Origin: Psococerastis gibbosa | Taxonomy: Eukaryota > Arthropoda > Insecta > Psocodea > Psocidae | Length of the DNA stretch: 64,000 nucleotides | Assembly (NCBI GenBank): GCA_963971405.1 | Contig: OZ020485.1 | Span: 42,715,469-42,779,468 of the forward strand | Reading direction: 5' to 3' | Shown: positions 56,080 to 64,000 of the stretch, one piece after another | How positions within the stretch are numbered: position 1 is the first letter of the stretch | Layout of the letters: every line of letters starts with the position of its first letter | Made by a program: the position numbers and the translations under genes | Notes under the pieces: generated by a model | Databases searched by the model: none | What the model was told of the DNA's origin: nothing | Seen by the model: the letters and a program-made list of their open reading frames with translations, nothing else

Positions 56080-58234
56080 GATTGCAACTCAAGAATCAAG
56101 TCTCCTGAAAAAAATCGTGTCAGACTTTTATGCGGCCGTCACAGAACGAGTGTATTTTTGTAAGGTGTATGATATGCTTTCTACCCACCTTTGCCTGATG
56201 ATATATCTTGTTATTCTTGTTTCTGTTCAGTATATTTTTAGGTTGCTCAAATTGAAGTTATGTAGGTCACCTTACGCTCTGGTATAGGTAGGTACAGTCA
56301 AAACAGCAAACATACAGTATGTTACAATATAATATACCGCAGAATTATAAGAATGCATTTTTGCACTATTTACAGCATCTATGGCAAACAAGGGGAATTT
56401 AAGAATATATTTGAATAGAAAAAAACAGCAGTAGTGAGGGTAATGTTAACAAAGAGTAGTAGGGAAAAGAAAGATTTCTTCCCATGAATTTAAATTTGTT
56501 TGTTAAAATGGGTGAAAAATGACAGTAGAATGTAACTTCATGTTTAGTGATGCCGCGATTAGCAGTACTCGTATTATTATAAGTAGTAATCGGATGTCTG
56601 TTGGCGTTCTGGCTTTTGTAATCGACAGCTAAGACACTCATATTTATTTATTTATTTAATTCATAACAATACAAAACGTATTGTATTATTATTAACCTAT
56701 ATTGCAATTTTAAACTGTTGTTGATATGCACAGTTAGGTGAAAGAGAGGGCCATAGGCTCATAGCTCATAGGCAGTATATTATGATTACTTATGATGACG
56801 TACAAAACTCAATCGGTAGTTCAAATAGAACTCAAAAAGCAAATAAGCTCAATATGATTTCATTTCCACTCTGGGCTAATATATCCTATTTAATAATATT
56901 TAAATGGAGTCCCATGTGGTAAAGTGGGAAATAAGCTAAAATGAAACTTTGGAAGTGGGAGAATCGTTATAACAATTCAGTAGCCTTACGTTTTAAGTAT
57001 AACATCTGTCATCTTCATTATGTCATAAGTTTTACCGTCACTGGTATAGCCTACCTTTAATAATTTATTGTCAAACAATAGAAAAAAAAATACCGAAATA
57101 TTTGTTGTGGCATGCGTATTTCTCGTACCTGCTATGTAAGAACTTATACTGCTGTATATACTGTAAGTAAGATTTATTTCAGTATTTCAGGTTCTATTTA
57201 TTTGTATATATATTGAATATTAAAATGTCATGTAGGCTTAATCTGTTTTAGGGAGATGTATCTACCTATTGAGATGGCGACCAATGTTCGGCAACTTTCC
57301 AAAAATATCATCACACCTTTTCATTTCATGACCCCCTGAGCCTAAAACCACCCTCCGTCCAACAGTATATATAATATGTACTGTATATGTATGTTTAGGA
57401 AACACTCTAACTTCCGAAAATATTATCTGACTTTGATGAAACTTGGCACAAAAATTGATCATACAAATGTCATGATGGATTTCGTTAACCAGCTACAGTA
57501 GATCCACTATTAAGTTACAAGATGGTGGAATGAACTAAAATCTGACAGAAACTCGTATTATTATCTACGATAATGGTTATCAACACTTTTTACGACAAAT
57601 CAACGATTTCAAGATGACATCCATTCAAAGTAAAAATAATTTATTATAAGTAAAAGTTCGTAGTCGTCATTGTTTGGAACACAAGAGTGTTTATGTTGTG
57701 GTCGGAAAAATAATGAAGTAGGCCTACTTTTAATTTTTTATTGCATACATAGCGTACAGTAGGTAGCGTAGAAGAAAAGCAGGGTCTGCGGAATCTCACA
57801 ACTCCTGATCGGCCAGAGCCGAAAGGGATTTTTTACTGCATACCGTAATAAAACCATATTTCGACAGTTTTTTGTAGTTATTGAAAATCCTACCATCTGC
57901 ATGACAGGAGTAAGGCAGGCTCGGAAAGCGATTAGAATAGGTACACATTATAGTCAAGAGAGGGTCATACTAGCAGCATAATATGATTAAAATAGCATCG
58001 CGAGTTGCTCATAATTGAAGACCCTATCGTAACGAAGCATAACCCTGATGGAACCCCCCCCCCACCAGAAGCGTTACGCAATTTATGGATGCTCCCTAAA
58101 ATGAAAACCTGATATATCCCAAGTATATTCCCGGTATAGAGTTATGAAACATTATAAGAAGACAACATTACGGGCATGTTTTGGCTTAGGATTAGACTGC
58201 CATGATCCAAAATCGTGCGACAGCCCTTGTTTTA
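56080..58234. other. Right interior of giant element, nothing recognised
   Basis: AT-rich non-coding sequence with no repeat family or protein recognised, apart from a short C run near 58047. Confidence 0.45.
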
Positions 58235-58589
58235 AAAAAAATGTAAGAAGAGAGGGCAGTGTCGCCACCTGGTGGTTGAGATGAGAAGCTCGGCGTTGCA
58301 ATGACCAAAATTTGCATAAACAGCGATGTGTTGTCCGTATTCGATTTATTGTAAGAAAAGAGACTTGTCTGGCGATGCAATGCCCGATATTTCAATTTTG
58401 GCGATGTACTTGTCAGCGAGGTAATGACCGGCGATGCAGTGACCGAAATTTGCATAAAGGCGATGCCTTGTCCATGTTAGGTTTAATGTAAGAAAAGAGA
58501 TTTGTCTGGCGATGCTCTGTCACGCGAGGAAGTGCCCGGCGATGTACTGTCCAGCGATGTAATGCCCGGCGAGGTAATGTCACAGTCTC
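58235..58589 (-). repeat. Right terminal inverted repeat of giant element
   Basis: Reverse complement of 28877-29231 with scattered substitutions, ending CACAGTCTC directly before the second ATAAGAGAC copy. It diverges inside 58235, where an A-run replaces the left arm's sequence. Confidence 0.8.
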
Positions 58590-58737
58590 ATAAGAGACAA
58601 ATGGATGGGGCATATTCCGAGACATGAAGGACTCCTCAAGAACATTATTGTGGGCATGGTCGAAGACAACCATTCAAGAGGACGAAGAAGAAGAAGGAAG
58701 AAGTACCTTGATGATGTTACATGATATTATGTCAGGA

Positions 58738-59065
58738 CATGTGACTGTGACTTTCACCCGAAAGGCTGAAAAAAAAAGAGTTCTACACTTCCTACATTTT
58801 CTGACCATGCTTCGGCGGGGTTTCCACAAACGTCAATGTTCAATGAGAAATATGAAATTGACGTTTTAGCAGACATTAAAGACATACTAAAAATGTCTGT
58901 TACCACGTCAAAACCATTGACCATTGACCATTGACGTATGTGGAAACCCCGCCTTCGGAGGCGGTCCGGGGCCTTTCTAGTTGAGTGTAAGAGAGGGATT
59001 TATATCCCTAACTCAATTAGGTTGGCTTAGCAATAGAACAAAAAGCCCTTATTTATTATTTATGT
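58738..59065 (+). repeat. tRNA-derived SINE split by a MITE
   Basis: Head GTGACTTTCACCCGAAAGG and body (GGGGCCTTTCTAGTTGAGTG, GGTTGGCTTAG.AATAGAAC) match the copies at 3155 and 37388. It is split at the TTC of CATGCTTCGG by the MITE at 58814-58946. It lies within the LINE. Confidence 0.65.
58814..58946. mobile_element. PIF/Harbinger-like MITE, TSD TTC, inside SINE
   Basis: 133 bp, GGCGGGGTTTCCACAAACG to CGTATGTGGAAACCCCGCC. TTC lies at 58811-58813 and 58947-58949, and the uninterrupted SINE copies confirm the target (GCTTCGGAGGG). The centre contains TTTTAGCAGACATTAAAGAC as in families A and B. Confidence 0.82.
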
Positions 59066-59180
59066 TATGAAGGATTGAAGTCCTAGGATGCGACACCTAC
59101 CTTGTCCTAAACAGGACCGGATAAGATAGACTAGAGTGAAGAAGGAGATTGAAACTTCCACTGGAAACCAATCGATAGAT

Positions 59181-60505
59181 AGAAACTCCAGAAGAATACG
59201 ATATATAAAATATAAAGGCAAACTGTTTTAGATAGGCATCCACATTCACGGCGTAAACAATGAAGTGGCAAAAAGTTGCGACTGAGGTCGAGCTTAGAGG
59301 TTCTCGTCATAAGCTAGTCATAGTTATAATAAAGATAATATTGCGACTCAAGTGCACAAAACATAATGCGCCGGTTTTGTTGGCAAGCCAACTTGCTGGA
59401 TTGTACATTTGCTTTTCAGTTGCCACAATTTTTTTTTTTTAGTATATTGGAACCCGACAAACTCAGTCACATCTCCTTTGACAACCTTTGCCATTTCTCC
59501 TTACGTTTCACTGCCATCGGCATTACTGAGCTTATGGCATTGAATGGAATTACATATTCAATGCTTATGATTAGGCGACACCTGTCCTAAATCTTTGGCT
59601 TTCGATGATTCCTTGGCAACCTCATGGTCCAGTGCGTTCCCGATAGTACTCTTCCGAAAGACAAGGGTGCACACCACACCAACCACTCTGACTCAGCATT
59701 CAGCTATTATTGTATTATCTTGGAAAAACTTCGCGTACCAGTAAGCCTCAAAGGGCGCTTGATTTAATAATAATAATAATCATTCGGCTGTATGGTCTGC
59801 TTGGAGATATAATAAGAACAATGAGAGTACCTAGGCTTGCACACATATAGATTTTTCTCAACTGTAGCATTGTAGCCTTGCCACCTCAATATAGATTATT
59901 TAGCCGGCTATAAAGCCTGTCTGGCTGAAGCTAAGCTGCAATTACAATATGTCTACAGTAATAGGCCTACGTATGAGATACAAGTAGCGGGAAATAATCG
60001 CTAGTCGCATTGATAAGGCGACACCTGCTGAGGGTGTATTCTGAAAATAAATGTACCAAACGGCCTTGGATATAACTTTAGTTTACACTTTAGAGATAGG
60101 TATCTGGCGTTTATGGTCCGGTAGCGGTACACATGGTCCATTCCGCACGCGTGAATTGCCGAGGTCTTTTTCTATTGTATCCATAGAGCTAGCAGAAAGT
60201 TTCTTGTCGATTTTGGAAGCTGGCGTGCAGAATAAAATATACGGTTTTCCCCTAGACGGCTTGACACGCCAGATCATAGAAATCTCATGAAGTAGACTTA
60301 GTGGGTGTGCACCGACCATTCGGCAAGCCTTAACCCTACAATGGAAAAGACGTCGGTAAATCACGGCTGCGAGAATCATTTATGTGTAGGTACCGGGTCT
60401 ATTCATTACTTTCGCTATTTGACATTCAGAGTTTCAGACTGAGGTTTGGCTGAATTGGTCATCCTTCCTGACCTTATCTTCAATACGTGAGTAATAAATG
60501 CTTAC
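59181..60505. other. Region between LINE remnant and putative NANS exon 1
   Basis: Holds an (ATA)n run near 59767 and short unrecognised frames (60051-60290 and antisense). Nothing convincing was seen. Confidence 0.4.
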
Positions 60506-60547
60506 CTGAGAAATGATGTTTGCTGAACCTTTATTAGTTCCACTCAT
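60506..60547 (-). CDS. NANS: Candidate NANS first exon (14 codons)
   Basis: On the minus strand ATG at 60547 opens MSGTNKGSANIISQ and ends TCTCAG|gtaagc, a strong donor, in phase 0. The NANS exon at 28522 begins after an acceptor, also in phase 0, with Leu-Gln-Glu-Met-Asp. An inverted CCAAT (GCCAATGG, ~60581 on the plus strand) lies just upstream. The joined N-terminus would place AEIGQNHQG ~27 residues from the start, somewhat longer than human NANS. It could equally be the first exon of another gene. Confidence 0.35.
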
Positions 60548-60574
60548 TGCGACTGGAGACGTAGTCCGACTTCA

Positions 60575-60625
60575 GTATAGCCAATGGCCTTACCTATTCG
60601 GCTATTCAGGTAAGAAACATGGCGT
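60575..60625. promoter_or_regulatory. Possible bidirectional promoter
   Basis: The CCAAT-type AGCCAATGGCC lies between a minus-strand ATG exon (60547) and a plus-strand donor-like CAG|GTAAGA at ~60610. This suggests divergent 5' exons, but no plus-strand gene was identified. Confidence 0.25.
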
Positions 60626-61420
60626 TTTCTAACATTTTGAAAACTTTGAAACCTTTGAAATAGCATTAGCGTAGTAAATAATCGTGTTTTGGGATCTCTA
60701 GTCGTGGCTTTAGAGTAAGAGACGTATTCCCGTTTCCAAATAATAATATTGTTCTGGATTTTAGCAATCTTGAATCTACCACAATGGCTTTACTACCATT
60801 ATTATTAATTAAATTAATTATTAATAGACCTATATTGAAATATATACGCACTAATCTGAATTGATTAAAGAAATGGATTTGAATGGAAATATAGCAATAT
60901 GCAACATAGCAAGTTACAATCATGTGAGTTGCCTAAATTAACTTCCAATAATATGTAGCTTCTAGCTTGTAACATTTGTCTGTAGTGCTGTTAGGGACCA
61001 CTAATGGTTACTGTGTTGGGATCATTTATTTCAATCCATTATGGGTTCAAGAATTGAAATTGAAACAGGAAGCTTACCAATTGAATAGGCTTAGGTTCAC
61101 TGACAGTATTATGCCAATGGACGTAGCTATATTAATAGCTCTCTTGCAGAACATGGGTATCTGCGACTTCCATACATTAAAATCAAGTGAAATCAAAAAT
61201 TTCGACCGTTAATAAGCATTCCTTATACTACGTATACATAGGGAAGCAAAAGGTCCTGTTAATGTCAATTCGTCTTGGTTTCATTAAAGGTTAAAAGACT
61301 TGCTGTTCCCTCCAGATTAGAACCCCGAACGCGGAGAGTGATTGTGTGAAGCTGTTGGGCTTAATAGTGGACTCAAGTTAAATTGGACTGCTTACTCATA
61401 GCATTTTTTAAATAAAAATG
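60626..61420. other. No recognised gene
   Basis: The frame at 60976-61212 has no recognisable domain. Just after it, CCTTATACTACGTATAC recurs from ~22285, so the sequence is probably repeat-derived. Confidence 0.4.
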
Positions 61421-61429
61421 TCAAAAGTA

Positions 61430-61800
61430 CCAAAAAGTATCTGCTAATGGCATATCATGCTCCTTTCCATAGACACATTCATTACGGCTTACTTCTATGG
61501 GGTCATTCTCCAAGGGTGGTTAATTTTCTTCTATTGCAGAAGAAGGCTGTCAGGATTGTGGTGTCCCCAGCAGTCTTGCTATTAAAAAAAATTCAGGATT
61601 CAAGCCCGTTGTCACGAGGAGGATGAAGGAATGTCCACTCCACAGCATGGATGAGTTCAGGGAACTGGGATACATAACTCATTAAACATGACAGAGCATT
61701 CAGCAATGCGTACATGAGGGAGCTGCCGGCCATTTTTTCATATACTGTAAGTTATAATGAGAAAAAGTTTTGAGATAAACTGGAACATTCCAACTACAAA
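61430..61800 (+). pseudogene. LINE reverse transcriptase fragment
   Basis: The frame reads LMAYHAPFHRHIHYGLLLWG, then LLLQKKAVRIV, a segment near the end of the RT domain in Jockey- or CR1-like LINEs. Downstream stops and frame changes show it is dead. Confidence 0.65.
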
Positions 61801-62850
61801 CTATAATACCTATTATATATTGACACTTCACTGATTCACCGCTAATACCAGAGTTCTTAATGAAGGGCGGTAGGCAGATAATATTGTTTTTTTGACGAAC
61901 CCTATAAATAGTAAAACTGGGTCAACTCGCCACGACGGCCTGATAAGAACGTTTAACTGAGCTGAACCATTTTCTATGTCTGTATCATGTAGTCTTTACA
62001 TGAATTAGGCTGAGATGCGAATGCTAACAACTAAAAACCCAGTCAAATAACTTTAGTGGAGTGAGGCATCGGCATGACACAGTCATAATTTATTATGATT
62101 GAAAATTCGGCATGACGTGGACCTATTCAAATGGAAAATATTTTGAATTGCTACTTTTGTATTAGCAATACTTCCTGAATCACATAACCACCAGTTCCTA
62201 CCCACAACTCAATTTTGGAAGCTAAATATGAGATTCAGGAGTAGCAATGTAATGCTAACGAATTTGATTTTAGTTTAGCTTATCTTTTTATTGCGAAAAA
62301 AAATAGAATCGAGACAATAGATATGTTGTTTCCACGAAAACATTAATTTGAAGGCCCAATAGTTTGACAAATTCATCTATGCTGGTTATATAGTATTTCT
62401 CTCTCTCTTGGCTTGTAGATCACCTTTTATTCAGCCTTGCATAATTTGAATTGTTATAGGTCTTAAAAGTTCTAGCAACCGACCACGCATTAGATTCTAC
62501 TCGCCACTATTCGCAAAGGGAGAGTCCGAAACTAATACCTGCTAACCTATTCAGCATTGAATTAAACACTTCAAATCAGCAACATAGTAGTTCATTACTG
62601 TGACGTCAGGTTAAATGGAATAAGAAGGAGAAGCTCCTTCAATCGTACCTGATTTTCGTAAGTTAGTTTAATAATTATTTTATGTTTTACGCAGAAACAA
62701 ATGTAACCTGACCTAGAATGTGTCTTAACATCATGAGTGGGCAACTTACCCAATCTTATTAAGAATGGTAAATTCACATTATATTGTTGTATTAAATGGT
62801 GTATACAACACTAACATTAAATTAACTTTGGTTGAAGAAATAACCCCCAC
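61801..62850. other. No recognised gene
   Basis: AT-rich non-coding sequence. The last ~70 bp (AAATTAACTTTGGTTGAAG) is the flank shared by the tRNA-like foldback repeats. Confidence 0.4.
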
Positions 62851-63300
62851 GAAATTAGAGGATATAGAAAAACTGAGCTTGACGGGATTCGAGCCCATGA
62901 TCTACGCCTAGCCGGAGCGTCGTCTTAACCGCTGGACCAGAAGCCCCGACAAGAACAGTTGATGTACTTATATGCTCGAATTGACATGATTCGTATTGTC
63001 AGTCAGGTTAGCACAGCTACCGAACTAGTCTGTGAGCTTCCTTAACGCTAGAAAGGCAATGCTTTACATATTATATTGAAGTATTATATGGTTTATATAA
63101 CACTGGTCTTAAATTAACTTTGTGTTAACCTGGATAACATTACGAATCATGTCAATACGAGGTTATAACTTGAAGGTGTACATCAGTTACTGTTCTTGTG
63201 CGGTCTTACGTTCTTGTGCAGTTAAGACGACTCCCTGGTTAGGCGTAGATCATGTGTTCGAATCCCGTCAAGCCCAGTTTTTTTATATCCTCTAATTTTG
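62851..63300. repeat. Full-length tRNA-like foldback repeat
   Basis: 450 bp with arms GAAATTAGAGGATATAG and the reverse complement. Each arm carries an outward-facing tRNA-like unit. The left (minus strand) has an A-box-like TGGTCCAGCGGTTAAGACG and B-box-like GGCTCGAATCC. The right (plus) has GCAGTTAAGACGACTCCCTGG and GTTCGAATCCCG. Both end in AAGC(T/C)CAGTTTTT, and the T run would terminate Pol III. Confidence 0.7.
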
Positions 63301-64000
63301 GTGAACTTCACATTTTTAATCGCATGTTAAGACTTTATAAAATTGCCATAGTATGCCCGCAGGTAGCCTATATGCCATAAGTGAGTACCAACGGCCACCA
63401 GGTTCCCCACTCTCCCTGTCGATATCTATAAGAACCCTGCAACGTTTCGGAAAAAGGGAGATAGCAAACTCTTTAATTGGACAAGCATAGCATCTGAATT
63501 TGAAACCCCGAGCCGGTCCAGAAGGCATAATTTGCATTGGATTTGGCTTTATGTTATGTGTCATATTGTCTCGCCAATTAGTGACTGGGCGTCATACCAT
63601 GAAATTTGTCCTTACTACGTTTACTATACATGCGTACAATGGTTATTATTGCTCTATATTTATGTATTATTATAATTTTCAGGATGTTTCAATGTTGGTG
63701 ATATTTGAGAAGGATCTGTAGAATCAGGAGGACCCATTACGCCATCCTGCACTTCAGTTTATTCAGGAGAAGCTGCGAGAAAAGTTGTATGTGCTGAAAA
63801 GGACTGGCACTTGTTAAAATTCAGACCATCATTGTTATATATTTAAAATTAAATAACTAAGTCTGGAATGTAGAAACACACAGTTCATAAATTTTGCAAT
63901 TGTACGAAGAAACCATCAATCGCAATTTTGTGCACGGGTTATACATACCTAATTTTATTGCTTTTATACCCAGAAATAAGAAAAGAATTTTGTTTCATTT
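63301..64000. other. No recognised gene at right edge
   Basis: Short frames on both strands show no domain or splice support. Confidence 0.4.

Larger units (their letters stand above)
28877..58589. mobile_element. Giant 29.7-kb element with long TIRs and 9-bp TSD
   Basis: Bounded by ~355-bp inverted repeats (28877-29231 and 58235-58589) that begin GAGACTGTGACAT and match at roughly 95% by eye. The same 9-bp ATAAGAGAC lies outside each end (28868-28876 and 58590-58598). It splits one LINE copy: when the insert is removed the LINE frame runs AIRD|KWMGHI without a break. A 9-bp duplication and long TIRs made of subrepeats are known in Foldback/Mutator-like elements, whereas Polintons give 5-6 bp. 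About 10.3 kb of the interior is a gypsy insertion and more is nested hAT-like DNA. No transposase was recognised, so it is either non-autonomous or carries an unknown gene. Confidence 0.8.
58590..59180 (+). pseudogene. LINE ORF2 fragment, right half, interrupted by a SINE
   Basis: Continues the LINE of 28690-28876: RDKWMGHIPRHEGLLKNII, then a GRRRRRKKYLDDV-like segment to ~58735. A SINE with its own MITE (58738-59065) intervenes. The LINE then resumes (LGCDTY..., terminal RRRLKLPLETNR) to ~59165 with stops. Confidence 0.7.

Noticed and set aside
28877..58589. Polinton/Maverick
   Set aside because: The target duplication is 9 bp rather than 5-6 bp. No DNA polymerase B, retroviral-type integrase, ATPase or capsid frame was found outside the gypsy element.
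62877..62950. Functional tRNA gene
   Set aside because: A and B boxes are present but the cloverleaf is imperfect. Similar copies are parts of a dispersed foldback repeat.

Overview
This is a window from an AT-rich, intron-bearing animal genome, crowded with repeats. GT-AG introns, a Golgi golgin, a sialic-acid synthase, a proteasome-lid acidic peptide, tRNA-derived SINEs and Ty3/gypsy, hAT-like and PIF/Harbinger-like elements all fit an invertebrate metazoan. Arthropod or crustacean is my best guess, but the sequence does not settle the taxon.

The left half (1-28,522) holds five recognisable host genes. TRIP11/GMAP-210 (+, 3' part, four exons) converges on a selenophosphate synthetase (SEPHS2, -) that carries an in-frame UGA at the catalytic position and a SECIS-like hairpin in its 3'UTR. 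SEM1/DSS1 (+) then converges on guanine deaminase (GDA, -). Upstream of GDA on the same strand lies N-acetylneuraminate synthase (NANS, -). The genes are unrelated housekeeping functions: Golgi tethering, selenium metabolism, proteasome and DNA repair, purine catabolism and sialic-acid synthesis. They do not form a pathway.

Introns and intergenic DNA carry a swarm of short palindromic elements with 3-bp TTA/TAA-type target duplications. They also carry hAT-like elements with 8-bp duplications, tRNA-like foldback repeats, SINEs and dead LINE fragments.

The right half (28,877-58,589) appears to be one very large insertion. Two ~355-bp terminal inverted repeats built of short subrepeats enclose 29.7 kb. 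They are flanked by a perfect 9-bp target duplication (ATAAGAGAC) and interrupt a LINE copy whose reading frame becomes continuous when the insertion is removed. Inside is a stack of nested elements. A hAT-like repeat is entered by a second (TSD CACAGGCA), then by a third, then by a 10.3-kb Ty3/gypsy retrotransposon. The retrotransposon has nearly identical 2.19-kb LTRs, intact gag and pol, a candidate A AAA AAC -1 frameshift site and a 4-bp AAAT duplication. No transposase for the outer element was recognised.

The last 5.4 kb holds the rest of the interrupted LINE, further LINE and tRNA-like repeats, and a small minus-strand ATG exon at 60,506-60,547. That exon matches the NANS reading frame and could be its first exon. 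If so, the giant insertion lies inside a ~32-kb NANS intron.
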